Source: Pseudomonas sp. LS1212 | GTDB taxonomy: Bacteria; Pseudomonadota; Gammaproteobacteria; Pseudomonadales; Pseudomonadaceae | DNA length: 64,000 nucleotides | Assembly: GCF_024741815.1 (NCBI RefSeq) | Contig: NZ_CP102951.1 | Location: forward strand, 3,548,001 to 3,612,000 | Direction: 5' to 3' | In this document: one piece after another, positions 26,352 through 35,467 of the stretch | Numbering within the stretch: position 1 is the first letter of the stretch | How the letters are laid out: every line of letters starts with the position of its first letter | The notes under the pieces: generated by a model | What the model saw: the letters and a program-made list of their open reading frames with translations, nothing else | The model's database searches: none | Told to the model about the DNA's origin: nothing | Made by a program: the position numbers and the translations under genes

Positions 26352-26819
26352 TTACTCGCTGGCCTTGAAGGTCAACTCACCCTTGCGCCATTTGGCGGCC
26401 TTGGCGGTGACGGCTTTCAACGTCTTGGTCAGCCCTTCCTGCAATTGATGGTTGGCCGCGAAGACCAGCACCACGCTATGCCCTTCCTTGAACAGGATGC
26501 CATGCCCGTCTGCAGTAGTGACGAAGGCATAGTCGCCCAGGCCATAGACCGTCAACTTGATCTCGCGAAACTTGATTTCCATCTTGCCGCCTTCGCGGCT
26601 TGGCAACACAGCGGCGCGGAAGTGGTCACCGACTTTCAACTCCAGACGCGGCTTGTCGTCGACTACCAGCGCGGCCTCGGTATCGATTTCGGCCATGTAG
26701 ATGCCTTCGGCACTTTGTTCCGTGACATATACAAAACGCGATTGAAACTGTTTGACCAGTTTGGCCCTAAGATCGCCCAGCACGAACAAGGCGTGCATAT
26801 CGAGATTACTGACTGCCAA
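26352..26819 (-). CDS. Conserved Pseudomonas protein of unknown function
   Basis: About 155 residues with no signal peptide or membrane segment. It starts VSNLDMHALFVLGDLRAKLV after the proposed TTG and is basic at its C-terminus. A TTG at 26819 is preferred because GAGGA lies 7 nt upstream; an ATG at 26798 has no ribosome-binding site. The frame is open further upstream without a good start. The beta-rich middle (VYGLGDYAFVTTADGHGILF) suggests a small soluble globular protein. I do not recognise a family. Confidence 0.6.
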   Translation of the reverse strand: MAVSNLDMHALFVLGDLRAKLVKQFQSRFVYVTEQSAEGIYMAEIDTEAALVVDDKPRLELKVGDHFRAAVLPSREGGKMEIKFREIKLTVYGLGDYAFVTTADGHGILFKEGHSVVLVFAANHQLQEGLTKTLKAVTAKAAKWRKGELTFKASE

Positions 26820-27271
26820 TGAAAAATCCTCAATACAGAAAAATAACTGCCCCAGGCAACCCGGGCAGCAACTAAGAACAAACCCGCACGCTGACGACCG
26901 CTGAAAAAAACGGCTGTGCGAAGCAAACCTCACGACCCCGACGGCCTGGCCGGAACGAACACGGACAGGCACCGATGTATGACGGGCACCTCAATTCGGA
27001 GTCAGCTGAGACTAGTGGACATGAACACGCCAAGTCACGACCGACAGGCATCCAGCCTTGAGGGAAAACACGCATTCCTTTGTCGGCGAACGCCATACGA
27101 AGGAAATTCGGCAGAAGTCGTCATTGATCGTCGATTTTTCTGACAGCAAAACAGCATGAAAAATGCGATAGCTGAACGAATGGTTCCGGACTGGCCGATC
27201 AACCTTGACACCTGCCGCCCATAGCCGGGGGGCACACTCTATACTGCCAACTTGCACGTAAGGAAACGAAT
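26820..27271. other. 452-bp gap between divergent hypothetical genes
   Basis: No supported gene: short frames here lack ribosome-binding sites. A TATACT -10-like hexamer at 27240-27245 and AAGGA at 27260-27264 precede the next gene. The TTGACA at 27205-27210 is 29 nt from the hexamer, too far to pair with it. Confidence 0.5.
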
Positions 27272-27520
27272 ATGCACGAAAACACAGAAACCCGTCGAGC
27301 CCCTATCGCGAATGCCACTTCGCCACAGGTCGGATTCAATAGCGCACTTTACCCGCTGCTGGCTGATCGGGGCCAGACACTCCTGCCACGTTTCAAAGTC
27401 GTCCCGGCAGGTGTAGGCTTTTTTCACATCACTGACCAGGCCACCGGTCGGGTCAAGGGTTTTCGACGCAATCACGACGATGCCTGCGCCCTGGCGCGCA
27501 GACTTGAATACTGTAATTGA
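27272..27520 (+). CDS. Small conserved hypothetical protein (82 aa)
   Basis: An 82-residue soluble protein with a good ribosome-binding site (AAGGA, 7 nt). The core FKVVPAGVGFFHITDQATGR followed by VKGFRRNHDDACALARRLE looks like a small beta-hairpin plus helix of about 45 residues, a pattern common to single-domain Pseudomonas hypotheticals. No signal peptide. I cannot assign a function. Confidence 0.7.
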   Translation: MHENTETRRAPIANATSPQVGFNSALYPLLADRGQTLLPRFKVVPAGVGFFHITDQATGRVKGFRRNHDDACALARRLEYCN

Positions 27521-27630
27521 TGCGTGAGTGCGCATCAAAGGGCGATGCAGAAGCGAACTCCGGTCCGCTTCCTGCCTCAGATACTGTACGACATTCAATC
27601 GCCGGCAGCCTGTGCTGCCAAGGAGCTGAT

Positions 27631-27861
27631 ATGGAACTGCAGACCCCAACCCTGAGCATGCTGTTCGAGCAACTGGGCCTTGCGTCGGATCAGGCCAGCA
27701 TCGACGAGTTCATTGCCCAGCATCGTCTGGACAAGAACGTAAAGCTCTCCGAGGCGCCCTTCTGGACAGAGCAACAAAAAAAATTCCTGAAGGAGGAGCT
27801 CATCAACGACGCCGAATGGGCTGAAGTCTTCGATGAACTGAACGAAGCCCTGCATCCGTAA
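27631..27861 (+). CDS. DUF2789 family protein
   Basis: A 76-residue acidic protein starting MELQTPTLSMLFEQLGL, which fits the DUF2789 family of small helical proteins in gamma-proteobacteria. AAGGAG precedes the ATG at 27631; the frame is open upstream, but those codons lack a start with a ribosome-binding site. Function unknown. It is convergent with the DksA-like gene, with a shared terminator between. Confidence 0.85.
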   Translation: MELQTPTLSMLFEQLGLASDQASIDEFIAQHRLDKNVKLSEAPFWTEQQKKFLKEELINDAEWAEVFDELNEALHP

Positions 27862-27908
27862 TCAGACGGCCAGGCGCGGCGGCCCTGGTGGCTCGGCACA
27901 AACGCAAA

Positions 27909-27936
27909 AAGGCCCGGAGGTAAACCTCAGGGCCTT
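27909..27936 (-). terminator. Intrinsic terminator between DUF2789 and the DksA-like gene
   Basis: AAGGCCCGGAGG-TAAA-CCTCAGGGCCTT forms a 12-bp stem with one mismatch. Read on the minus strand it is followed by a T-run (TTTTT), so it mainly ends the DksA-like transcript. It may also work for the plus-strand gene. Confidence 0.85.
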
Positions 27937-27953
27937 GCTCGACACAGCGCAGG

Positions 27954-28358
27954 TCAGGCCTGGCGCTGGTGCTTGTCGATCTGCTCGTGACGCTCTTGCG
28001 CTTCGATGCAGTACTTGGTGGTCGGGCTGATCAGCAGGCGCTTGAGGCCGATTGGCTCGCCGCTGTCATCGCACCAGCCGAAGCTGTCATCGGCAATACG
28101 GCCCAGGGCCTGTTCCAGCTGCGGCAGCAGGCGCTGATCGCGATCGATCACATTGACCAGCCAGTGGCGCTCTTCTTCAACCGATGCGGCGTCGGCAGGA
28201 TCGGCAGGCGTGTCCAGGCTTTCGATGGCTACACGGCTTTGCTCGATACGCTCCTGGGTTTCGATCTTCATGGCCTTCAACAGCTCGGTGAAGAAAGCCA
28301 GTTGCTCAGCATTCATGTAGTCATCGGCCGGCATCGCCAGCAACTTTTCCTTTGTCAT
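27954..28358 (-). CDS. DksA/TraR-family protein lacking a complete zinc finger
   Basis: A 134-residue DksA-like protein: coiled-coil region (about 20-85), then the globular domain containing GWCDDSGEPIGLKRLLISPT and KYCIEAQERHE. The classical C4 zinc site is reduced to Cys-x2-Ser ... Cys-x2-Ala. This resembles the zinc-independent DksA2 of P. aeruginosa, which replaces DksA under zinc limitation and acts with ppGpp on RNA polymerase. The ATG at 28358 is preferred over 28385 because AGAGA precedes it. Whether it is DksA2 itself or another paralogue is not settled. Confidence 0.8.
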   Translation of the reverse strand: MTKEKLLAMPADDYMNAEQLAFFTELLKAMKIETQERIEQSRVAIESLDTPADPADAASVEEERHWLVNVIDRDQRLLPQLEQALGRIADDSFGWCDDSGEPIGLKRLLISPTTKYCIEAQERHEQIDKHQRQA

Positions 28359-28822
28359 TGATTTCTCTATAAAAAATACGTGCATCTAAGGCGAATCGGC
28401 TGCGCCTCGCGATCATCTCGCCAGGCGCGGAATTCTTCAAGCACCATCCGGCACTCAATTTACAGGGGGCGGCAGTCTAAGGCCGACTTTGATACGCAGC
28501 AACTGAAAAGACAGGGATTTTGTCGGACAAATCCCCGCAAAGGCTCTAAAGCAGGTAATAAAGCGCTGCTGGGGCATATGTAACAATGCGTTTTGGCCAG
28601 GTTGACCCAGAACATGTTGTGCAACAACGGCAGGGAGAACCCCACGCAGAGCGTCACTGTTAAAAATGAAGGAGGAGCTTTTTATCCCTTGCTCTGCCTG
28701 TGATTGAGCCCTGATCTTCTGACTCGATATTGTGGGCAGGATCTGCCCACAAATCCCTGCGCTCGGTTTTTTGGGGGGACTGCCGCACTGGCAGGCAAGG
28801 TCATCAGCAGCCTGGCCCTGAT
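28359..28822. other. Gap of about 460 bp with a strong hairpin
   Basis: No gene is supported. It holds the upstream region of the DksA-like gene. At 28730-28752 it carries a perfect hairpin TTGTGGGCAG-GAT-CTGCCCACAA, which lies downstream of the leftward 1538-residue gene. The hairpin has no adjacent T-run on either strand, so it is a processing or weak termination site at best. Confidence 0.5.
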
Positions 28823-31800
28823 TCAGCTGGCCGGCTCAATGAACAATGCCCGAGCCTGCGCCGTGTCGATCTGGCTACGATAGACGGAAATCACCGTTCG
28901 GTTATCACGCCCCTGCACTTGTTGGCCGCCGTCGAATCGCTGCGCCACGGTTTTCAGGTGCGCCGCCGTGAAGTTCATGGCCTGGGCGTCGATCGCCGGG
29001 TAGTGAAAGTGGGCATACCACAGCGGCTTGCCGGCCTTGTCCTTGATCACATACTCCTGCAGGTAATCCTGCGGCTTGCCCTTTTGACGCGCCGTGGCCG
29101 TGCGCTCGGCGACGCTGGCGATGGTCACCTCACCCTGCCCCTTGAGGTAGTCGATGCGGCTGGCGGTGGGCGGTTGTGCCTTGATGATGGCGATACGCAG
29201 GCGCCGGCCCTCCTCTCGCATTTCCGCGGCCTTGTCAGTTAGCGCCTTGGCCTGCAGGGCAGCATCGCCCCCGGGAGTTGCCTTGTCGGTAGCGTTGGTG
29301 CGGGTCAGCGCTCCCTCGATCTGCTGGACCATTTCATCCAGTGGCCGGGCCTGCAGCGTCAAAATTTCCTCCATTTCCACCGGTATGTTCGCGGTGCGTG
29401 CCTGCGCTCGCGCCGTTTGAATCTGCTGATCGGCGTCTGTCAGCAGCCTTATGGAGCGCTCGAGCAATGCCTTGAGACTCAAGGAGGTGTCGGCGGCGAT
29501 GGTCCTGGGCGCCTGCGCGACCGGCTCCCAGACAGAATCACTGGGGTTTTCTTCGAAACGCGCCAGATCCTGGCCTTCAATCGGATCGACCACCACGACC
29601 ATATCGCCCTGGCCGCTTTCGGCCCGACCGCGCCGCTGGCCGATCACCATGCCCCGATTGCGGGTTTTGATCAGAGTTTGCGTGCGGTTGGCAGGTAGCA
29701 CGCTACTGGAGTGCTGCGGCAGTCCACGAATATGCCTGGCCAGTTCCGCTTCCGTTTCGCTGCGTATTTTGGCCAGGACCTGGGCCAGGTGCTGATACAA
29801 GGGCCGGCTTTTGGCATCCTGGGCAAACCGCTTGTAGTTCTCCAGACCCTCCTGGGCAATGGTGAGTCTACGCAGGCTGCTGTCCAGGATTTGCACGCGC
29901 TCACGTTCAGTGAACTCCGGGTTCTGCTCCAGTGCCACTTCCATTTGCAGGCCCAGCCGAGCCGATTCGATAACGCTGACCAATGCCGGCGCTGACCGCC
30001 CCCCAGTGCCATGAAGCAACAACGCGCCGTACAGATGAATTTCCGTCGAACGCCAGGCCTTCAGCGGCGGTTCGCGGTGCTGCAACGCCTCGACCTTTGC
30101 AGCCAGATCGGCCCCCAGCGGCGGGGTCTGGCGCAACTCCCGGGTGAGGGCGAGCATTGTTTCGAACCGGACAATCAATTCATCGACCATACCTCTGGCA
30201 CGCTCGAAGGCCTCGAAAAAGCGTTTGTACTGATCGTTACCTGGATTGGTGACCAACTCCCTTATGCGATCCTCGCCTTCTGGGCTGGCAAGCGTCTTGA
30301 TTTCTTTTTTCACATCCAGGTAATCGCAGCGCAATGCATAGTTCAGTTGGACCAGAGCGCTTGCCCGATCAGCCAGGTAGCGGGCGTGGACTTTCTTGAA
30401 GTCCGCTTGCGACTTGAGCGCGTTCAAGGCCTTGTAGTTTTCGTGCGCCTGGGTCATGGCAGCATAGTGCGCGCGCAAATCGCTGCCAAAACGCGCCATC
30501 AGATCGGCGGCGGGGTCGTTGCCCTGGGCGACGATCTCATCGAGCTCGCGGCGTATGCTCAGCGTCATTTCCAGGCGCTGTGGCAAATACGCCTGTAACG
30601 CGGCCTCCAGGTTCTGTACCCGCTGTTGATTGGCCTGGCGCATTTCAGCGATGCGCCGCCCCAGGGGCATGCCGCCGCGCAGCTTCAGGTCCAGATCAAA
30701 CTGCCAAAGGCCATTGCCCGAGCGCTTGAGCCAGGGCCCCGGATGCTCGGGATCGTTGCTGTCGACAACCCGCACCGCCGCTCCGTCGAAACCAACCCGG
30801 TACACCGCATCGTCGATGACCGTCCACAGTTGTTGCTCGTGCAAATACAGCCCCTGCAAGCTGCCATGGAGCACCGGTTGGCCTAGCTCGGCTGCGGGCC
30901 GTTCTACCTTGAAGCGGTTCAGGACCACGCGTTGCGCTGCGCTCAGGTGATTGCGCGGGTTGGCCCAGCTGAAATTCAGGTTCGCCAGTGCAAGTCCCGA
31001 CGGTGAGGTTATTGGCTGCTCGATAACCTGGACCCCTTTGGGTACGTGTGCGGTCTGGGGCTGCGATGGCCTTGCCTGGCCGATCTTCGGCAGGTCGGAC
31101 TCGGCGTTGATGATGAACATGATCAGCGTCAGGTTGAACAGCAGCTCGGCAAGATCATTGGTCGCCGAGGCTTCATCGCCCCGAGATGACTGCAAGGTGC
31201 TCTGCAACTGGTCAAACAGTTGCAGCATCCAGCCGGAGGTTGCGACCGGCCCACTGAACAGCGGCAACAGCATATTGAACATCAGCCATCCCAACTCCTT
31301 ATAGGATATCCAGCGATTCTCGCTGTTGGACACCGATTGCGCCTGGGCCCGTGCAACCAGCTCGCGGGCGCTGCAGGTATAGATAGCGTGCAGCAGGTCA
31401 CCTTGCACCTGTGCTGTATCGAGTTGGGCCGGCGGTGGTATCCGGATGGGCGCGAACTCCGCGCCCAGGCCGAAGCGCACGGTATGCGGCTGCAGAAAGC
31501 CGCCGCGCGCATACACCGGCCGTACGCCTTCCTCAAGACTGTCAAGCAGATCGTTCTGTAAAACACCGGGTTCGCTGAGCGCTTCGAACAATGCCTGGCG
31601 CGAGCCGAATTCGCGCAACGACTGGCGATGCAAGGGCCGGTAAAGGATACAAGGACCCTGATGGGTGTCGCGCGGTTCGATCAAGTAGACGTTGCGGGCC
31701 ACATCGGCCACGGCGTCAGGCTGGCGTTTGAAGGCCAACGGCCTCAAGACGCTCTGATCGCTGATGGGCGGGCCCTGAGTGGGACTCATAAACAGCGAAG

Positions 31801-33439
31801 AGACCATTCTGACGCCCTGGGCGCTGATGCCCTCAATCCCCTGCAAGTGTTTTTCCAGTGCCAGCAAGGGCAACTGCAGGCGCAGCTGCGCAGCGAACAC
31901 CTTTTCCCGCCGCAGGGCCTGCGCCGGATCATCGAGCAGGTTCCGCTGGAGCAGGTCGGGATACACCCGGCCGATATCCAGGCGCGTGATCAGGGTCTTG
32001 ACATAGTCCTCTGTCAGCCAGCCCGGCAGCGGCTGACCGTCGCGGCGTCTAAGCGTGATACTGCCGGCCCGCAGCGCATTGAGATTTTCCAGGGCCAATT
32101 GCGGCAATGTAAACACAATGTTTTCGACCGTGCCCTGGGTGGCTATCTGGCCGCCGGTAGCCACCGCTGCCGCTGTCACCTTGCCGTTGACGATCTCAAT
32201 CGTACCGACGTCCAGTGGCTCTGCCTGTGGGTGATCCTGCGCTATCGCCGCCTGCAAAGCCTGGGAGGCGTAGTCGGAAATCAAAGGGATGCCCTCCAGA
32301 AACGAGGCAGTGTCGGGCTGGTTTTGCAGCATTGCCAGCTTCAGCAACCCATCGGTGTAAAGCCGGCTGTTTTCACTGCTGGCCCCCAGCAACCACTGCG
32401 GCATCAAGTTCTGGATCTGCAAGAGCTTCTGGCGCTCCGACAAGCTGCAGATGTCAAGCATCGACGTCGCCTGGTCGACCTGCGCCACCAGATCCAGCGG
32501 CACCGATGGGGCCGCCGCTGCAGCATCGATCAGGCGCAACTGCTGCTCGAACAGCATCAGCGCCTGGGCCTCGAATATCGAATTGCTCGGCTCATACAGA
32601 TTCAGTTCGAACGTGCTGAGCTGTTGTTTGGCAGTCCAGGCATTGGCCAGTGCGCTGACGAGCGCCTGGCGCGAATCGAAGCGAGACACGCCACCGGCCA
32701 GGGTGAACAGCAGCACCACATCACGCTGCTGCTCCGTTATGTGTCGCTCGATCAGCACGGCACTGGACAGTTCCGGGTCCAGCCGCTGGCTGGCCATCAG
32801 ATCCATGTTCAGCACAAACACCCGGATGTTCGCCAGATTCGAAGCGTGCCGGCGTTGCTCGGCAGAGGGGTAAAGCGCGACGACATGGGCTGTCGCCGCC
32901 TCCAGCATATCCAGTTCGCCGGCTCGGTAGGCCAACTCTCCCGCAGCCTGCAATTGCCCGCGCAAGTGCTCGGCAAACCACTGCCAGCGGCCACTGTCAT
33001 TGGCTGGGCCATCGGACCAGAACGTCGCCAGTTGCTGCTTGTACTGCTCGATCAACAATGGGCCGGATTCGTTGAGTAGTTCCTCCAGGGCATGCAGGTC
33101 GACGTCTACCGCCTGAGGATATTCGGCACCGCCCTCAAGTGTCAGGAAATCCTGCCCGGCGCTGAGATTGAGCGTCGCGCCCTGACAGAATCGCTCGATC
33201 AGGGCCTGCGCCAGGCTGGTCAGGCGGCAGCCGTCGCTGGGCGTGGCCGAAAACGGCCGGACCAGCGTCAACTGCAAGGGATCGAGGTGCTCGGCGATTT
33301 TGCGCTCGCGCCATTGCTCGATGACCATCTGCCAGGCGGTCGATTGCAACGAGGGGCGCAAGGCAAACGCCTGCCCTGCGCTGCCACACAGTGATGCGCC
33401 GAGGGCCAGCTGGCTGAGCGGAAAAGTAGATGAATTCAT
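28823..33439 (-). CDS. Large DUF6543 (dermonecrotic-toxin-like) protein, 1538 aa
   Basis: A 1538-residue single-gene protein. The N-terminal 600 residues are helical with features of the DUF6543 'dermonecrotic toxin' region common in Pseudomonas (SLTSLAQALIERF-type repeats; LITRLDIGRVYPDLLQRNLL; HQGPCILYRPLHRQSLREFG). About residues 700-820 contain a hydrophobic stretch (LGWLMFNMLLPLFSG; LAELLFNLTLIMFIINAESD). The rest (950-1450) is highly charged and probably coiled-coil. No classical signal peptide. A toxin or effector role is suggested by family name only; no catalytic motif was recognised. It stands alone, without a visible immunity or secretion gene. Confidence 0.6.
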   Translation of the reverse strand: MNSSTFPLSQLALGASLCGSAGQAFALRPSLQSTAWQMVIEQWRERKIAEHLDPLQLTLVRPFSATPSDGCRLTSLAQALIERFCQGATLNLSAGQDFLTLEGGAEYPQAVDVDLHALEELLNESGPLLIEQYKQQLATFWSDGPANDSGRWQWFAEHLRGQLQAAGELAYRAGELDMLEAATAHVVALYPSAEQRRHASNLANIRVFVLNMDLMASQRLDPELSSAVLIERHITEQQRDVVLLFTLAGGVSRFDSRQALVSALANAWTAKQQLSTFELNLYEPSNSIFEAQALMLFEQQLRLIDAAAAAPSVPLDLVAQVDQATSMLDICSLSERQKLLQIQNLMPQWLLGASSENSRLYTDGLLKLAMLQNQPDTASFLEGIPLISDYASQALQAAIAQDHPQAEPLDVGTIEIVNGKVTAAAVATGGQIATQGTVENIVFTLPQLALENLNALRAGSITLRRRDGQPLPGWLTEDYVKTLITRLDIGRVYPDLLQRNLLDDPAQALRREKVFAAQLRLQLPLLALEKHLQGIEGISAQGVRMVSSLFMSPTQGPPISDQSVLRPLAFKRQPDAVADVARNVYLIEPRDTHQGPCILYRPLHRQSLREFGSRQALFEALSEPGVLQNDLLDSLEEGVRPVYARGGFLQPHTVRFGLGAEFAPIRIPPPAQLDTAQVQGDLLHAIYTCSARELVARAQAQSVSNSENRWISYKELGWLMFNMLLPLFSGPVATSGWMLQLFDQLQSTLQSSRGDEASATNDLAELLFNLTLIMFIINAESDLPKIGQARPSQPQTAHVPKGVQVIEQPITSPSGLALANLNFSWANPRNHLSAAQRVVLNRFKVERPAAELGQPVLHGSLQGLYLHEQQLWTVIDDAVYRVGFDGAAVRVVDSNDPEHPGPWLKRSGNGLWQFDLDLKLRGGMPLGRRIAEMRQANQQRVQNLEAALQAYLPQRLEMTLSIRRELDEIVAQGNDPAADLMARFGSDLRAHYAAMTQAHENYKALNALKSQADFKKVHARYLADRASALVQLNYALRCDYLDVKKEIKTLASPEGEDRIRELVTNPGNDQYKRFFEAFERARGMVDELIVRFETMLALTRELRQTPPLGADLAAKVEALQHREPPLKAWRSTEIHLYGALLLHGTGGRSAPALVSVIESARLGLQMEVALEQNPEFTERERVQILDSSLRRLTIAQEGLENYKRFAQDAKSRPLYQHLAQVLAKIRSETEAELARHIRGLPQHSSSVLPANRTQTLIKTRNRGMVIGQRRGRAESGQGDMVVVVDPIEGQDLARFEENPSDSVWEPVAQAPRTIAADTSLSLKALLERSIRLLTDADQQIQTARAQARTANIPVEMEEILTLQARPLDEMVQQIEGALTRTNATDKATPGGDAALQAKALTDKAAEMREEGRRLRIAIIKAQPPTASRIDYLKGQGEVTIASVAERTATARQKGKPQDYLQEYVIKDKAGKPLWYAHFHYPAIDAQAMNFTAAHLKTVAQRFDGGQQVQGRDNRTVISVYRSQIDTAQARALFIEPAS

Positions 33440-33542
33440 GCAGTGTTTCCTGAGGGTTACAAAAGAACCATCAGACGCCTGAATCCACTACAGCAGGCGG
33501 TAACCTTGTATCTCGCCGCAGTACCTCAATTGCACGACGCGC

Positions 33543-34316
33543 TCAAAGCCCCTTGAACTGTGCCTCCCGCTTGGCAACAAAGGCAGCCATCCCTTCCTTC
33601 TGGTCCTGGGTGGCAAACGCCGCATGGAACACCCTGCGCTCGAAACGCACGCCTTCGGACAGGCTCACTTCAAAGGCGCGGTTGACGCTTTCCTTGACCA
33701 TCATCGCCACGGGCAGGGACTTGCTGGCGATTTTCGCCGCCACGGCGAGGGCTTCTTCGAGCAGTTTTTCCTGAGGCACGATACGCGCCACCAGGCCAGC
33801 CCGCTCGGCTTCTTCGGCATCCATCAGGCGGCCGGTCAGGCACAGCTCCATGGACTTGGCCTTGCCCACCGCACGGGTCAGGCGCTGGGTGCCGCCCATG
33901 CCCGGCAGCACGCCGAGGTTGATTTCTGGCTGGCCGAAGCGGGCGTTGTCCGCCGCCAGGATGAAGTCGCACATCAGTGCCAGTTCGCAGCCGCCACCCA
34001 GGGCGAAGCCGGAGACCGCAGCGATGATGGGCTTACGTCGGTTGGCGACCCGGTCGCTGTCGCTGAACAGGTCGTCCAGGTAGATCTGCGGGTAGGTCAG
34101 CTCGGCCATCTCCTTGATGTCGGCACCGGCCGCGAAGGCCTTGGCCGAGCCCGTCAGGACGATACAGCCGATATTGCTGTCGGCTTCCAGGGTATCGAGT
34201 GCCTGGTTCAGTTCGCCGATCAACTGCGCGTTCAGGGCGTTGAGCGCCTGTGGGCGGTTGAGGGTGATCAGGCCGACCCGGTCGCGCACTTCCAACAAAA
34301 TGGTTTCAAACGTCAT
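33543..34316 (-). CDS. Enoyl-CoA hydratase
   Basis: A 257-residue crotonase with catalytic Glu111 (GGGCELALMCD) and Glu131 (GQPEINLG), 20 residues apart. It hydrates trans-2-enoyl-CoAs in beta-oxidation. Last gene of a leftward operon with an acyl-CoA dehydrogenase (16-nt gap), thiolase, SDR and acyl-CoA synthetase. The set corresponds in order to the P. putida PP_2213-PP_2217 (fadDx/fadBx/fadAx/fadB1x) group as I remember it. It resembles PaaF (3079-3849) but is a separate paralogue. Confidence 0.9.
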   Translation of the reverse strand: MTFETILLEVRDRVGLITLNRPQALNALNAQLIGELNQALDTLEADSNIGCIVLTGSAKAFAAGADIKEMAELTYPQIYLDDLFSDSDRVANRRKPIIAAVSGFALGGGCELALMCDFILAADNARFGQPEINLGVLPGMGGTQRLTRAVGKAKSMELCLTGRLMDAEEAERAGLVARIVPQEKLLEEALAVAAKIASKSLPVAMMVKESVNRAFEVSLSEGVRFERRVFHAAFATQDQKEGMAAFVAKREAQFKGL

Positions 34317-34331
34317 CGAAACAGCCTCTCT

Positions 34332-35459
34332 TCAAAGATTGCGCGCAATGACCATGCGCTGAATATCGCTGGTGCCTTCGTAAATCTGGCAGACGCGCAC
34401 ATCGCGGTAGATGCGCTCCAGCGGGAAATCGCTGAGGTAGCCATAGCCACCCAGTGTCTGCAAGGCCGAGGAACAGACCTTTTCGGCCATTTCCGAGGCG
34501 AACAGCTTGGCCATCGACGCTTCCACCAGCGCGGGCTTGCCGCTGTCGCGCAGGGCCGCCGCATAATGCACCATCTGCCGCGCCACGGCGATGGAAGTTG
34601 CCATGTCGGCCAGGCGGAACGCTACGGCCTGGTGCTCGATAATCGCCTTGCCGAAGCTTTCCCGCTCGCGGGCGTAGTCACGTGCTACTTCGAACGCGGC
34701 GCGGGCCATGCCCACCGACTGGGCGGCGATGCCGATGCGCCCGCCCTCCAGGTTGGCCAGGGCGATCTTGTAGCCTTCACCCTCCTCGCCCAGTCGATTG
34801 GCCACGGGCAGGCGCAGGTCTTCGAACAGGATCTGGCAGGTATCGCTGGCATGCTGGCCGAGTTTGTCTTCGACCCGAGCGACCCGGTAGCCGGGCGAAT
34901 CGGTGGGCACGATGAAGGCGCTGATGCCGCGCTTGCCCGCTGCCGGGTCGGTGACCGCGAACACGATCACCACCCCGGCGTTCTGCCCCGAGGTGATGAA
35001 CTGTTTGCAACCATTGAGGATGTAATGGTCACCGTCGCGGCGGGCGCGGGTTTTCAAGCTGCTGGCATCGGACCCGGCCTGGGGCTCGGTCAGGGCGAAG
35101 GCACCGAGCATGCTGCCACTGGCCAACGGCTGCAGGAATTGCTCCTTCTGCTGGTCGTTGCCGAATTTCAGGATCGGCACGCAACCGACCGAGTTGTGTA
35201 CGCTCATGATGGTCGAGCAGGCACCATCGCCGGCAGCGATTTCTTCCAGGGCCATGGCGTAGGCCTGGTAACCTGTGTCGCAACCGCCCCACTGCTCCGG
35301 CACCAGCATGCCGAAGAAGCCCAGGTCGGCCATTTCGGCGATCGCTTCACGCGGGAACAGGTGCTCGCGGTCCCATTTCTCGGCGAAGGGGCGCAGACGC
35401 TCCTGGGCGAACTGGCGGGCCGCTTCGCTGATTTGCAGTTGTTCGTCATTGGCTAGCAT
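34332..35459 (-). CDS. Acyl-CoA dehydrogenase
   Basis: A 375-residue flavoprotein of normal length. It has FALTEPQAGSDASSL (FAD/substrate signature 1), LGGYGYLSDFPLERIYRDVR and the catalytic base Glu361 in IYEGTSDIQR. It introduces the first double bond of beta-oxidation and would pass electrons to ETF. The ATG at 35459 has TGAGGTG upstream; the longer in-frame start at 35480 lies inside the thiolase gene's end and is less likely. Chain-length preference cannot be told from sequence, but short or branched chains are typical for this operon type. Confidence 0.9.
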   Translation of the reverse strand: MLANDEQLQISEAARQFAQERLRPFAEKWDREHLFPREAIAEMADLGFFGMLVPEQWGGCDTGYQAYAMALEEIAAGDGACSTIMSVHNSVGCVPILKFGNDQQKEQFLQPLASGSMLGAFALTEPQAGSDASSLKTRARRDGDHYILNGCKQFITSGQNAGVVIVFAVTDPAAGKRGISAFIVPTDSPGYRVARVEDKLGQHASDTCQILFEDLRLPVANRLGEEGEGYKIALANLEGGRIGIAAQSVGMARAAFEVARDYARERESFGKAIIEHQAVAFRLADMATSIAVARQMVHYAAALRDSGKPALVEASMAKLFASEMAEKVCSSALQTLGGYGYLSDFPLERIYRDVRVCQIYEGTSDIQRMVIARNL

Positions 35460-35467
35460 GGGACACC

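Noticed and set aside
26916..27143. 75-codon plus-strand frame in the gap before the 82-residue gene
   Set aside because: No ribosome-binding site, no recognisable domain, and low-complexity-free but unconvincing codon pattern.
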